From: Paracoccus nototheniae
Lineage (GTDB): Bacteria; Pseudomonadota; Alphaproteobacteria; Rhodobacterales; Rhodobacteraceae
DNA length: 45,320 nt
Reading direction: 5' to 3'
NCBI RefSeq assembly: GCF_004335005.1
Contig: NZ_RQRT01000034.1
Span: 1-45,320, forward strand
The position numbers and the translations under genes are program-made. Each line of letters starts with the position of its first letter. Positions within the stretch are counted from its first letter, which is position 1. Positions 1 to 8,340 of this stretch are shown in pieces. Below the pieces are notes generated by a model that saw only the letters and a program-made list of their open reading frames with translations, ran no database searches and was not told the DNA's origin.

Positions 1-33
1 CCCCCTTCTTCTTCACAAAAATATCCCGGGGGG
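1..33 (-). repeat. Dispersed 3'-end element, copy 1
   Basis: Read on the minus strand this is a C/G-rich run, GGGATATTT, a few bases, then TGAAGAAGAAGG. It lies about 55 nt past the tenA stop and points the same way as tenA. Related copies occur at 16891, 23091, 43549, 43586 and, degenerate, at 29825, 34959 and 36583. Whether it is a mobile repeat, an RNA 3'-end signal or both cannot be told from sequence. Confidence 0.6.
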
Positions 34-45
34 AGTCCGCAGGAC

Positions 46-62
46 GGGGGGCAGCGCCCCCC
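46..62 (-). terminator. Hairpin after thi operon
   Basis: A perfect 7-bp G/C stem (GGGGGGC, 3-nt loop, GCCCCCC) starts 26 nt past the tenA stop. No U-run follows directly, so it may be a Rho-assisted or mRNA-stabilising end rather than a classical intrinsic terminator. It suggests the thiamine operon ends with tenA. Confidence 0.45.
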
Positions 63-87
63 TTCCACCCGCGCCACCACGTCCCGC

Positions 88-765
88 TCATGCCCGGTCC
101 AACCCCATCTGCCAGAACCCCGCCTCCAGCTGGGTGGCCTGGCTGAAATGGCGCGCCAGCGCCACCGCGCGGGGCAGGCGGGGCCAGTCCGGCCCAAGCC
201 GCGCTTCCAGCGCCGCATCGGTCAGCGCGCCCACCTCAACGCACAGGCGCTGGTAATCCGCCCCGCCATAGGTCGCGGTCCAGTCTCCATAGGGCCCGAC
301 ACTGGCCGCATGCCGCCGCCCGATCTCGCCATAGCCCAGCACGCAGGGGGCCAGCGCCGCCAGCAAATCCAGCAGATCGCCCGCATAGCCGGTGGCATGC
401 ACATAGCGGGTATAGGCCATGTTGGCGGGCGATTCCGGGGTCGCCTGCAGCATCTCCTCGGATATCCCCTCACGCGCGCAGAGGCTCACATGCAGGGGCA
501 TCTCGTCATGCAGCAGGCCATGCGCGATCAGCGATGCCGCGCGCATTTCCGACAGCCGGTCGGATTTGGCAAAGACCAGCGCCCAGGCCCGCGCGAAATG
601 CAGCAGGAAGACGTAATCCTGCTGCAGATAATGCAGGAAGCTGGCGCGGGGCAGGGTGCCTGCCGCCAGCTGGCACACGAAATCATGGCCGACATAGCGG
701 TCCCAATCCGCCCCCGCCGCCGTTCGCCACAGCGCAAAGGCGCGGCCGTAATCGGGCAGGCTCAT
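88..765 (-). CDS. tenA: TenA-family thiaminase II / aminopyrimidine aminohydrolase
   Basis: A 225-aa protein of the TenA/THI-4 family. These cytosolic enzymes hydrolyse degraded thiamine pyrimidines such as aminomethyl-HMP to HMP for re-use. The family hallmarks are visible: an aromatic, acidic stretch YLQQDYVFLLHFARAW around residues 46-61 (substrate-binding Asp50) and the nucleophile motif APCVLGYGEIG with Cys141. The ATG at 765 overlaps the TGA of the upstream binding-protein gene (ATGA), so translation is probably coupled. A longer in-frame extension upstream runs inside that gene and has no family similarity. It is the last gene of the riboswitch-led thiamine operon and fits with the HMP-type binding protein and ThiD as a salvage branch. 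Confidence 0.92.
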   Translation of the reverse strand: MSLPDYGRAFALWRTAAGADWDRYVGHDFVCQLAAGTLPRASFLHYLQQDYVFLLHFARAWALVFAKSDRLSEMRAASLIAHGLLHDEMPLHVSLCAREGISEEMLQATPESPANMAYTRYVHATGYAGDLLDLLAALAPCVLGYGEIGRRHAASVGPYGDWTATYGGADYQRLCVEVGALTDAALEARLGPDWPRLPRAVALARHFSQATQLEAGFWQMGLDRA

Positions 766-1787
766 GGCGCGTTCACGTCGATGGCCAGATCGGACAGGGG
801 CAGCCCGCCCGGCGTGGCGCCGCGATCGTGCAGAAACGCCTCGAACCGCAGATAGCGGCCCGCATCCAGCGCGGCGGGGCGGGCGGCAAAGCGGGGCCAT
901 GTATCGGCCCATGCGGCCTCGTTCAGGGGTGTCTGCAATTCGGATGCGGTGGCCGCGAACATCGCCCAGGCCGCATCCGGGTCGTTCTTGATGAAGGCCG
1001 TGGCGCGTTCGGTGGCCCCCAGAAACGCCGCCACCGCCGCGCGGTCCATGCGGGCGGGATCGGCCAGATAGATCAGCTCGTCATAGGCGGGGATGCCATG
1101 CGCTTCGGGGTAAAGACACCGCCCTTCGAACCCCTCCAGCCGCAGCTGGTTCAGCTCGAAATTGCGAAAGGCGCCGATGACGCCGTCCACCTGCCCCGAC
1201 ATCAGCGCCGGCGCGATCGACCAGCCGATATTGATCTGTTCGACATCGCCCGGTGCCAGACCGCCATCGGCCAGCATCGCGTCTAGCATCACCTCCTGCA
1301 CGCCCGCGACGGCAAAACCGACCTTGTGGCCCGCCAGATCGGCGGGGGTCTCGATCCCGCTCTCCGCCAGCACGACAAGGCAGGTCAGGGGTGTCTCGAC
1401 CAGCGTGCCGACGCGGGTCACGGGCAGGCCCTGATGGCGCGACAGATGCAGCTGCGGCTGATAGCTGACGGCGATATCCACCCGCCCCGCCGCCACCATG
1501 CGCGGCGGATCGTTGGGGTCCGAGGGGGTCACCATCTCGACCGCCAGCCCGGCATCGGTGAAATAGCCCAGTTCCTCGGCCAGGACGATCGGGGCGTGAT
1601 CGGGATTGACGAACCAGTCCAGCATGACGGTCAGATCGGTCGGTTCCGTCCGGGCCCCGACTGCCTGACGATCGGCGCTCTGGCTTTGGGTGGTCTGGCT
1701 TTCTGTGGTCTGGCCTTCGCTGGTCTGGGCATGGGCCGTCGGGACGGGCAGGGCCAGTGCGGCCAAGGCAAGGGTCAGGGCTTTCAA
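762..1787 (-). CDS. thiY: ThiY-like ABC transporter substrate-binding protein (HMP precursor)
   Basis: A 341-aa periplasmic binding protein of the NMT1/THI5-like family (ThiY, formylaminopyrimidine/HMP uptake). A signal peptide covers about residues 1-21 (hydrophobic core, AHA-Q cleavage). The mature protein opens with the family pattern LTVMLDWFVNPDHAPIVLAEE and includes GRVDIAVSY. The start is a TTG: it overlaps the thiF TGA (TTGA) and has GGAGAG a few bases upstream, which decides it. Right after the signal peptide is a Gln/Ser/Thr linker made by a 15-bp tandem repeat (1681-1725). Its membrane permease (ThiX) and ATPase (ThiZ) are not in the window, and the hairpin after tenA argues against their following directly. 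Confidence 0.85.
   Translation of the reverse strand: MKALTLALAALALPVPTAHAQTSEGQTTESQTTQSQSADRQAVGARTEPTDLTVMLDWFVNPDHAPIVLAEELGYFTDAGLAVEMVTPSDPNDPPRMVAAGRVDIAVSYQPQLHLSRHQGLPVTRVGTLVETPLTCLVVLAESGIETPADLAGHKVGFAVAGVQEVMLDAMLADGGLAPGDVEQINIGWSIAPALMSGQVDGVIGAFRNFELNQLRLEGFEGRCLYPEAHGIPAYDELIYLADPARMDRAAVAAFLGATERATAFIKNDPDAAWAMFAATASELQTPLNEAAWADTWPRFAARPAALDAGRYLRFEAFLHDRGATPGGLPLSDLAIDVNAP
1681..1725 (-). repeat. Three 15-bp tandem repeats inside thiY
   Basis: Three adjacent 15-bp units (TGGCTTTGGGTGGTC-like on the plus strand) encode consecutive five-residue blocks of the type QTSEG/QTTES/QTTQS. They form a flexible linker just after the predicted signal-peptide cleavage site. The reading frame is kept because the unit is a multiple of three. 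Confidence 0.7.
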
Positions 1788-2749
1788 GGGGTCTCTCCTA
1801 GGTCGGGATCGGTCAGGGCCAGCAGGGCGATGGACCCCGGCCAGCGCGATTGCAGGATCTGCCCGGCATTCTGCGCGCGCAGGCCGGTGCGGCAGGCCAG
1901 CACGACTCGCGGGGCCGTGCCGGGCTCCAGGTCGCCGATGCGGTCGGGCGGAATATGGGTTGCGCCGGGAAAGGGCGCGGCCTCGGCCCGCAGGTCGATC
2001 AGCAGATCGCCGGGGTCGATCTGGCTGGCGGCGATGAAGGGCAGCGGGGCCACAGGCTCGGGCGCACGGTCAAAGCGAAACCCGCCCATCCGCCAGCGGG
2101 CCGCGTCAAAGCTGATCAGCCGCCCCAAGGGCGAGGGGTCCAGCCCCACCAGCCATGCCAGCGCCATCTGCGCCTGCAGCGCGCCAATCATGCCGACGAC
2201 CGGCCCCAGCACCCCGGCGGTGGCGCAATTGGCGCCCCGCAGCGGCAGGTCGGGGAACACCGCCCGCAGGCTGGGCGCCCCCGCCCCGCAGGCCAGCGCA
2301 TAGCCCGACAGGGCCAGCGCCGATCCCGCAATCAGCGGCTTGCCTGCCGCCATGCAGGCATCCGACAGGGTCAGGCTGACCGCGAAACTGTCGGCGCAAT
2401 CCAGCACCGCATCGGCATCCTCCATCAGCGCGGGCGCATTGGCGGGGGTCAGCCATTCCACGCGGGGGATGACCTGCACATCGGGGTTCAGCGCGGCCAT
2501 GGTGGCGGCGGCGGCAAGGGCCTTGGGCTGGCCCGTCTGATCGCTGCGATACAGTGGCTGGCGGTGCAGGTTGGTGACCTCGATCCGGTCGGGATCGACC
2601 AGCGTGATCCGGCCCACCCCCGCCGCCACCAGATACTGCAGCGCCGGGCAGCCCAGCCCCCCGGCCCCCACGATCAGCACATGGGCATCGGCCAGACGCG
2701 CCTGTCCTGCGGGCCCGATCTGGGGCAGTTGGCGGGCATAGCGGTTCAT
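1784..2749 (-). CDS. thiF: ThiF/MoeB-family adenylyltransferase with C-terminal rhodanese domain
   Basis: A 321-aa E1-like enzyme that adenylates the Gly-Gly C-terminus of the sulfur carrier ThiS. Residues 1-20 carry the RYARQLPQIG motif. The ATP-binding glycine loop VGAGGLGCPALQYL is near residues 25-38, followed by DPDRIEVTNLHRQ. After about residue 245 a rhodanese-like domain follows (LIDLRAE, then the active-site loop ACRTGLRAQNAG with Cys286), which probably helps move sulfur onto ThiS. The CxxC zinc pairs of canonical ThiF/MoeB are not obvious. The ATG at 2749 overlaps the thiE stop (ATGA); longer in-frame sequence lies within thiE. The thiamine-operon context favours ThiF over MoeB. 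Confidence 0.9.
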   Translation of the reverse strand: MNRYARQLPQIGPAGQARLADAHVLIVGAGGLGCPALQYLVAAGVGRITLVDPDRIEVTNLHRQPLYRSDQTGQPKALAAAATMAALNPDVQVIPRVEWLTPANAPALMEDADAVLDCADSFAVSLTLSDACMAAGKPLIAGSALALSGYALACGAGAPSLRAVFPDLPLRGANCATAGVLGPVVGMIGALQAQMALAWLVGLDPSPLGRLISFDAARWRMGGFRFDRAPEPVAPLPFIAASQIDPGDLLIDLRAEAAPFPGATHIPPDRIGDLEPGTAPRVVLACRTGLRAQNAGQILQSRWPGSIALLALTDPDLGETP

Positions 2750-3348
2750 GCCGTCACCGCCATCCAGTCTGCGATCCGCGCCTCGGGGTCGGGATGCAGG
2801 GTGATGTCGGTGACGGCAGAGACCACATCCGCGCCCGCCGCAAAGGCGCCCGGCGCGCGGGCCACCGACATGCCGCCAATGGCGATCAGCGGGATCGGAC
2901 CGACCAGCCGCTTCCATTCGGTGACCCGGTCCAGCCCTTGGCTGTGCCATTTCATCTGCTTGAGGATCGTCGGATAGACCGGCCCAAGGGCCACATAATC
3001 GGGCGCCAGCGCCAGCGCGCGCTCCAGTTCGGCGTGATCATGGGTGGACAGCCCAAGCCGCAGCCCGGCGCGGCGGATGGCGGCCAGATCGGCGCCGTCC
3101 AGATCCTCTTGCCCCAGATGCAACCAGTCGGCGCCCTCGTCGATGGCGATCTGCCAGTGATCGTTCACGACCAGCGCCGCGCCATGATGGCGGGCCAGCG
3201 CCAGCCCGCGCCGGATCTGGTCGCGCAGATCGTCGGGCGCGCGGTCTTTCAGCCGCAGCTGGACCAGCCGCACGCCCAGGGGCAGGGCGCGGTCCAGCCA
3301 GGCCACATCGTCGAAGATCGGATAAAATCGCGGCAGCATCACAACCAT
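2746..3348 (-). CDS. thiE: Thiamine-phosphate synthase
   Basis: A 200-aa TIM-barrel enzyme that joins HMP-pyrophosphate and thiazole phosphate to give thiamine phosphate. Family signatures are visible: [10 protein letters not shown] (about residues 27-36), [10 protein letters not shown] (58-67), [12 protein letters not shown] (70-82), the phosphate-binding segment [13 protein letters not shown] and the C-terminal IPLIAIGGM with GADVVSAVT. Length is normal for the family. The start at 3348 overlaps the thiG end by 10 nt. A second ATG at 3339 would give a TGATG junction, but the GGGAAAGG upstream is better spaced for 3348. Confidence 0.95.
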   Translation of the reverse strand: MVVMLPRFYPIFDDVAWLDRALPLGVRLVQLRLKDRAPDDLRDQIRRGLALARHHGAALVVNDHWQIAIDEGADWLHLGQEDLDGADLAAIRRAGLRLGLSTHDHAELERALALAPDYVALGPVYPTILKQMKWHSQGLDRVTEWKRLVGPIPLIAIGGMSVARAPGAFAAGADVVSAVTDITLHPDPEARIADWMAVTA

Positions 3349-4133
3349 GCCTTTCCCAGCAGGGGCGTCGAGGGCACGCCCATATCCCGCACCCCCATCG
3401 GATCGGCGCCCCGCGCCAAAGCGCCCGCCTGCACGGCCAGTCCGAAGGCGCGGGCCATGGCGACCGGATCGCCCGCCTGCGCGACGGCGCTGTTCAGCAG
3501 CACGGCGTCAAAGCCCATTTCCATGGCGTCGGCAGCATGGCTGGGCAGGCCCAGACCCGCGTCGATGACCATGGGAATGTCGGGAAAGGCGGCGCGCAGG
3601 CTGCGCAGGCCATGGCGGTTGTTCAGGCCCATCCCCGACCCGATCGGCGCGCCCCATGGCATCAGCACCCGGCAGCCCGCATCGACCAGCCGCTGCGCCA
3701 GCACCTGATCCTCGGTCGTATAGGGGAAGACGTGGAAGCCGTCGGCGCACAGGGTTTCTGCCGCCTCCAGCAGGCCGAAGGGGTCGGGTTGCAGCGTGTC
3801 GGCATGGCCGATCACCTCCAGCTTGATCCAGTCGGTCTCGAACACCTCGCGGGCCATGCGGGCGGTGGTCACGGCCTCTCGTGCGGTGTGACAGCCTGCG
3901 GTGTTGGGCAGGACGCGCAGCCCCAGCCCCCTGATGATGTCCCAGAAGGCCTGACCTGTCCCCATCCCGGCCCCCATTCCCGCCCCACCCATCCCGGCCT
4001 CGCGGCGCAGGGACACGGTGGCGACGGCGGCGCCGCTGGCGCGGAACGCCGCCTCCATGATCGCGGGCGAGGGGTATTGCGCAGTGCCCAGCATCATCGC
4101 GCCGGGCAGGGTGATGCCATAGAAATCGCGCAT
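3339..4133 (-). CDS. thiG: Thiazole synthase
   Basis: A 264-aa TIM-barrel enzyme that builds the thiazole ring from DXP, dehydroglycine and ThiS thiocarboxylate. Hallmarks are [10 protein letters not shown] near the N-terminus, [15 protein letters not shown] (about residues 74-88), WIKLEVIG with the Schiff-base Lys104, and [15 protein letters not shown]. The ATG at 4133 is 4 nt beyond the thiS stop; longer in-frame sequence lies in thiS. A Gly/Met-rich run (about residues 47-60, several GMG units) sits between VSLRRE and QAFWDII. It looks like a local tandem expansion, because family members usually have a short loop there. Confidence 0.95.
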   Translation of the reverse strand: MRDFYGITLPGAMMLGTAQYPSPAIMEAAFRASGAAVATVSLRREAGMGGAGMGAGMGTGQAFWDIIRGLGLRVLPNTAGCHTAREAVTTARMAREVFETDWIKLEVIGHADTLQPDPFGLLEAAETLCADGFHVFPYTTEDQVLAQRLVDAGCRVLMPWGAPIGSGMGLNNRHGLRSLRAAFPDIPMVIDAGLGLPSHAADAMEMGFDAVLLNSAVAQAGDPVAMARAFGLAVQAGALARGADPMGVRDMGVPSTPLLGKAWL

Positions 4134-4137
4134 TCGC

Positions 4138-4335
4138 TCAGCCCCCCTGCATGGGCGCCAGCACTTCCAGCCGGTCGCCGTCGCGCAGGGTCTGACCCGC
4201 ACGCGCTGCCGAGGGCAGAAAGTCGCCGTTCAGCGCGGTGGCGACGCGGGCCTTGGCCCAGCCCAGTTCCGCCAGCGCATCGGCCACGGTGGTGGCTTTG
4301 ATGTCGCGGGGGTCTCCGTTCACCTCAATCCTCAT
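4138..4335 (-). CDS. thiS: Sulfur carrier protein ThiS
   Basis: A 65-aa ubiquitin-like carrier ending in the diagnostic Gly-Gly. ThiF adenylates this end, which then becomes a thiocarboxylate that donates sulfur to ThiG. The N-terminal [12 protein letters not shown] and the central [11 protein letters not shown] pattern are typical of ThiS. The gene overlaps the end of thiO by 11 nt and is followed after 4 nt by thiG, so thiO-thiS-thiG are probably translated together. Confidence 0.95.
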   Translation of the reverse strand: MRIEVNGDPRDIKATTVADALAELGWAKARVATALNGDFLPSAARAGQTLRDGDRLEVLAPMQGG

Positions 4336-5284
4336 GAAACAACGCTCCCTTTGTTCCGGTGGTCAGGTAATCGGCGGCGGTGGCCGCCAGTGCGGGCGCC
4401 ATCAGATAGCCGTGGCGAAAGAGGCCGTTCAGATGGATCACCCCGCCCCGCAGGGTCACGCGGGGGATATGATCGGCAAAAGCCGGGCGCAGGTCGGTGC
4501 CCAGTTCCACGACCGCGCTTTCGGCAAAGCGCGGGTCCAGCGCATAGGCCGCCGATAACAGCTCCAGCACGGACCGGGCGCTGACGGGGGCGCGGGATGC
4601 GCTTTCGATCTGCGTGGCGCCCAGCATGAACAACCCGCCCTCGCGCGGCACGATGTACAGCGGATGGCGCGGATGCAGCAGGCGGACCGGGCGCGACAGG
4701 GTGATGTCGGGCGCGTGCAGCACTATCATCTCGCCCCGCACGCCGCGCAGGCCGGGCAGGGTCGAGGCCAGCCCGCGCGCGTCGATCACCGGGCCTGCGA
4801 TGTCGCGAGGATCGGCCTCGGCCCGTTCGACGGTGACGCCGCGCGCGGCCAGCGCGGCGACCAGATCCGCCAAGGCGCGGCGGGGGTCCAGATGCGCCTC
4901 GGACGGGAAATGCAGCCCCTGCCGGGGGGGCAGGTCTGGTTCCAGATCGGCGCTGTCGCAGGGCTGATGACCGCTGGCGCGGCGGGCAAAGCGGGCCAGC
5001 TCGGCCCGGTCGCGGTCCAGTGCCAGCACCAGCGTGCCGTGGCGGGTGACCGGGGTGACCCCGGCCCATGCGTCGGCGGCTGTTGCACCAAGGCGGGTGA
5101 TGACGGGCTCTGCCGTCACGCCCTCGCACAGGGGCGCCAGCATGCCGCCCGCCCACCATGAACAGCCATGCGGCCCCGGCGGGCCATTCCGGTCGAGGAT
5201 GCGCACGGCCAGACCCCGCCGGGTCAACTCATGCGCGGCAAACAGGCCCGCGACCCCGGCGCCGATGATGGTGACATCAGCCAT
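4325..5284 (-). CDS. thiO: Glycine oxidase ThiO
   Basis: A 319-aa FAD-dependent amine oxidase (DAO family) that oxidises glycine to the dehydroglycine used by ThiG. The N-terminal dinucleotide fold is seen as VTIIGAGVAGLFAAHEL (residues 4-20) ending in an acidic position in RILDRNG. Substrate/FAD segments CSWWAGGMLAPLCEG (about 45-59) and the C-terminal GLFRHGYLMAPALAATAADYL match DadA/ThiO proteins. The ATG at 5284 overlaps the thiD TGA by several bases; longer in-frame sequence lies inside thiD and is not family-like. ThiO in place of ThiH implies an aerobic thiazole route. Confidence 0.92.
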   Translation of the reverse strand: MADVTIIGAGVAGLFAAHELTRRGLAVRILDRNGPPGPHGCSWWAGGMLAPLCEGVTAEPVITRLGATAADAWAGVTPVTRHGTLVLALDRDRAELARFARRASGHQPCDSADLEPDLPPRQGLHFPSEAHLDPRRALADLVAALAARGVTVERAEADPRDIAGPVIDARGLASTLPGLRGVRGEMIVLHAPDITLSRPVRLLHPRHPLYIVPREGGLFMLGATQIESASRAPVSARSVLELLSAAYALDPRFAESAVVELGTDLRPAFADHIPRVTLRGGVIHLNGLFRHGYLMAPALAATAADYLTTGTKGALFHED

Positions 5285-6083
5285 GGGGCCAGACCGCGTG
5301 GAAATGATGCACCGGGCCATGCCCGGACCCGACGTGCAGATCGTCCGCCGCCGCCAGCGCGCGCTGCAAATAGCGATGGGCCATGGCCACCGCGCCCGGC
5401 AGGTCCATCCCCTGCGCCAGCCCTGCGGCGATCGCCGCCGACAGGGTGCAGCCGGTGCCATGGGTGTTGCGGGTCGCCTGCCGGGGCGCGGTCAGGGGCG
5501 TTACGCCCTGCGCGGTCACCAGCAGATCGGTGCAGACCGACCCCGTCGCATGACCGCCCTTCATCAGCACCGCCTGTGCGCCCATCGCCCGCAGCGCGGC
5601 ACCCTGCCGCGCCATCTGATCAAGGTCTTGGGCCGGGGCGGTGCCCAGCAGGCGCGCGGCCTCGGGCAGGTTCGGGGTCAGCAGGGTGGCGCAGGGCAGC
5701 ATCACCTCGCGCAGCGTGGCGATGGCATCATCCGGCAGCAGCGCATCGCCGGATTTGGCGACCATCACCGGGTCCAGCACCACCGGCCCGTGATAGTCCG
5801 CCAGCCCCTGCGCGACGGTGCGGATGGCGTCGGCTCCGCCCAGCATCCCCAGCTTGATCGCGGCGACGTCCAGATCGTCCAGCACCCCCGCCATCTGCGC
5901 CGCGATCATCGCCGGGCGGGCGGGGTCGATCATCGTCACGGCGCGGGTGTTCTGGGCGGTCAGCGCGGTGATCACGCTGGCGCCATAGCAGCCAAGCGCC
6001 GAGAATGTCTTGAGATCGGCCTGAATCCCCGCGCCGCCCCCGCTGTCAGAGCCTGCGATGGTCAGGGCAATGGCTGTCGTCAC
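5277..6083 (-). CDS. thiD: Hydroxymethylpyrimidine/phosphomethylpyrimidine kinase
   Basis: A 268-aa ribokinase-fold enzyme that phosphorylates HMP and then HMP-P. It shows IAGSDSGGGAGIQADLKTF at the N-terminus, VLDPVMVAKSGDALL in the middle and the anion-hole/catalytic segment NTHGTGCTLSAAIAAGLAQG near the C-terminus. I chose the GTG at 6083 because AAGGGGGA lies just upstream and homology begins right after it. An upstream ATG at 6173 would place the start inside the TPP riboswitch region. It is the first gene of the thiamine operon, with about 90 nt between the riboswitch and the start. Confidence 0.93.
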   Translation of the reverse strand: MTTAIALTIAGSDSGGGAGIQADLKTFSALGCYGASVITALTAQNTRAVTMIDPARPAMIAAQMAGVLDDLDVAAIKLGMLGGADAIRTVAQGLADYHGPVVLDPVMVAKSGDALLPDDAIATLREVMLPCATLLTPNLPEAARLLGTAPAQDLDQMARQGAALRAMGAQAVLMKGGHATGSVCTDLLVTAQGVTPLTAPRQATRNTHGTGCTLSAAIAAGLAQGMDLPGAVAMAHRYLQRALAAADDLHVGSGHGPVHHFHAVWPHG

Positions 6084-6174
6084 GTCGTCCCCCTTGGCAT
6101 GGTCGGGGTCATGACCGGGCACAGGGGGCGGGGACAAAAGGCGGACCACGGGTGGGGCCGCTGGCATCTGCACC

Positions 6175-6250
<76 letters not shown>

Positions 6251-6267
6251 AACGGTTTGCAGATCGA

Positions 6268-6296
6268 AAGCTAGCGATGCGCGTCGCGTTGCGCAA
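6268..6296 (-). promoter_or_regulatory. Candidate promoter of the thi operon
   Basis: On the minus strand TTGCGC (6296-6291) and TAGCTT (6273-6268) are separated by exactly 17 nt and lie 18 nt upstream of the TPP riboswitch. Both hexamers match the sigma-70 consensus at only about half the positions, so this is a positional inference. Confidence 0.35.
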
Positions 6297-6306
6297 GGGG
6301 GGTGGT

Positions 6307-7608
6307 TCAGGCGCTGGTCAGCCCCGCCAGATGCAGCGCCATCCCGGCCAGTGCAGCGCCCGCCAGCAAAGGCACCATGCCGACACGAAAGCGCAGCGCC
6401 GCCAGCAGGGCCAGCGCCGACAAACCCGCCGCCGCCGGGTCCAGCGAGGACCAGACGGGCAGTTCCGCCTGCAGGGGGCCTGACTGAACCATCACCGTCT
6501 GCCGCCAGATGAGATGGATGGCGAACCACAGGCCAAGGTTCAGGATCACCCCCACCACCGCCGCCGTCACGGCCCGCAGCGCGCCCGCCAGCCGGACATT
6601 GGCGCGCAAACGCTCCATGTAGGGCGCCCCCAGAAAGATCCACGCAAAGCAGGGCGCAAAGGTCACCCATGTCGCCAGCAGCCCGCCCACCGTTCCGGCC
6701 AGCAGGGGATTGGCCCAGCCCGCCTCGCGCAGGGCGGCCAGAAAGCCCACGAATTGCAGCACCATGATCAGCGGGCCGGGGGTGGTTTCGGCCATGCCCA
6801 GACCGTCCAGCATCTCGCCGGGGGCCAGCCAGCCCAGGGGGCCCGCGGCCTCTTGCGCGACCCATGCCAGCACCGCATAGGCGCCGCCAAAGGTCAGCAC
6901 GGCCAGCTTGGAAAAGAACACCGCGATATCGGTGAAGACGCTGTCCGGCGCCAGCATCAGCAGCGCCGCGACCGGCACCAGCCACAAGGCCAGCGCCCAG
7001 ACCGCCGCGATGCGGGCGGCGCGGGCATCGGGCTGGGGCAGGGCCTGCGCGCTGTCCGGGCCGGGCGCGCCGCGCAGGGTCAGCGCCCCGGTCAGCGCCG
7101 CCACGGCGATGACCAGCGGGAAGGGCGCCTGAAACAGAAACAGCGCCAGAAACGCCGCCAGCGCCAGCAGACGCAGTCCCGGACCGGGCAGTGCGCGCCG
7201 CGCCAGCTTGATCACCGCCTGCACCACGATCGCCAGCACGGCGGCCTTCAGGCCAAAGAACAGCCCCTCGATTGCGGGCAGATCGCCAAGCGTGACATAG
7301 ACCCATGACAGCGCCATGATCGAGACGGCGCCGGGCAGGATGAACAGCACCCCGGCGATCAGCGCGCCGCGCACGCCCGCCGTCAGCCAGCCGACATAGG
7401 TTGCCAGCTGCTGTGCCTCGGGACCGGGCAGCAGCATGCAGAAGTTCAGCGCATGCAGAAAGCGCGGCTCGTCGATCCATCGTTGTTCATCGACCAGAAT
7501 CCGGTGCATGACGGCGATCTGGCCCGCAGGCCCGCCAAAGGACAGGGCGGCGATGCGCGCCCAGACCCACAGGGACTGACGCAGGGTCGGCGTGATCGGT
7601 GGCGGCAT
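6307..7608 (-). CDS. chrA: Chromate transporter, long-chain ChrA type
   Basis: A 433-aa inner-membrane protein with two CHR domains. The N-terminal half has LSFGGPAGQIAVMHR and LPGPEAQQLATYVGW. The second half repeats the pattern as LTFGGAYAVLAWVAQE and ETTPGPLIMVLQFVGF. About ten or more hydrophobic segments are visible. Family members export chromate by a proton-linked mechanism, although many genomic ChrA copies have no tested substrate. AAGGGG lies 6 nt before the ATG. The gene is divergent from the thioesterase gene across 130 nt and lies just upstream of the thiamine operon on the same strand. No chrB regulator is seen beside it. Confidence 0.9.
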   Translation of the reverse strand: MPPPITPTLRQSLWVWARIAALSFGGPAGQIAVMHRILVDEQRWIDEPRFLHALNFCMLLPGPEAQQLATYVGWLTAGVRGALIAGVLFILPGAVSIMALSWVYVTLGDLPAIEGLFFGLKAAVLAIVVQAVIKLARRALPGPGLRLLALAAFLALFLFQAPFPLVIAVAALTGALTLRGAPGPDSAQALPQPDARAARIAAVWALALWLVPVAALLMLAPDSVFTDIAVFFSKLAVLTFGGAYAVLAWVAQEAAGPLGWLAPGEMLDGLGMAETTPGPLIMVLQFVGFLAALREAGWANPLLAGTVGGLLATWVTFAPCFAWIFLGAPYMERLRANVRLAGALRAVTAAVVGVILNLGLWFAIHLIWRQTVMVQSGPLQAELPVWSSLDPAAAGLSALALLAALRFRVGMVPLLAGAALAGMALHLAGLTSA

Positions 7609-7738
7609 GATGGTCCCCTTGATGTCGCTGCCTTGGTGGCGGGCAGGGGGCCGTGCGTCAAGCGCCCTGCGGCTTTTTTGGTGGCGATGTCACGGGGCCG
7701 TCACTACACCCGAAGCACGACAAAGGACGGGGACGATC

Positions 7739-8215
7739 ATGGACAAGCGCGGGCTAGAAATGACGGTGCTGATGACGCCCGATATGGCGAATTTCAGCGG
7801 CAAGGTGCATGGCGGCGCGCTGCTGGCGCTGCTGGACCGGGTGGCCTATGCCTGCGCGTCGCGCTGGTCGGCGGAGTATGCGGTGACGCTGTCGGTGGAT
7901 CAGGTGACCTTCAAGGAGCCGATCCATGTGGGCGAGCTGGTGACTTTCCGCGCCCGCGTGAACCATACCGGCCGCACCTCGATGGAGGTCGGCATCCGGG
8001 TCGAGGCGGAAAACATCCGTTCGGGCAATCGCCGCCACACCAATTCATGCTATTTCACCATGGTCGCGGTGAATGCCGACGGCCATCCCGTGCCGGTGCC
8101 GCGCGCCGATCCGCAGGACGACGTCGACACCAAGCGCTGGCGCGCCGCCGAGATCCGCCGCACCATGCGCCGGGAAATCGCCGCCCGGCAGGAGGCCGCG
8201 CGCACCGCGCCCTGA
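7739..8215 (+). CDS. Acyl-CoA thioesterase, hotdog fold (YciA/BACH-like)
   Basis: A 158-aa single hotdog-domain acyl-CoA hydrolase. The helix motif NFSGKVHGGALLALLDRVAYACASRW (about residues 20-45) with the catalytic Asp, and the strand motifs VTLSVDQVTFKEPIHVGELV and SCYFTMVAVNADG, are typical of the family. The C-terminal tail (about residue 125 on) is charged and rich in Arg and Ala. The ATG at 7739 follows AAAGGACGGGG; earlier in-frame starts have no homology. The gene stands alone on the plus strand and its physiological acyl-CoA is unknown. Confidence 0.85.
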   Translation: MDKRGLEMTVLMTPDMANFSGKVHGGALLALLDRVAYACASRWSAEYAVTLSVDQVTFKEPIHVGELVTFRARVNHTGRTSMEVGIRVEAENIRSGNRRHTNSCYFTMVAVNADGHPVPVPRADPQDDVDTKRWRAAEIRRTMRREIAARQEAARTAP

Positions 8216-8340
8216 TCCGCATGCCGCAAGGCGTGCAAGATTGGGCATGGACTTTGCGCGCCGGGTCGCCTAATGCACCGTCTTTGGCCCCTGAATGTCC
8301 GGGGCGGCGGGTGCAGGGTGGGCCGGTCGCAGCGACGATA

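Noticed and set aside
6307..7608. chrA as part of the thiamine operon
   Set aside because: Same strand, but a TPP riboswitch and candidate promoter lie between chrA and thiD, so the thi genes have their own control.
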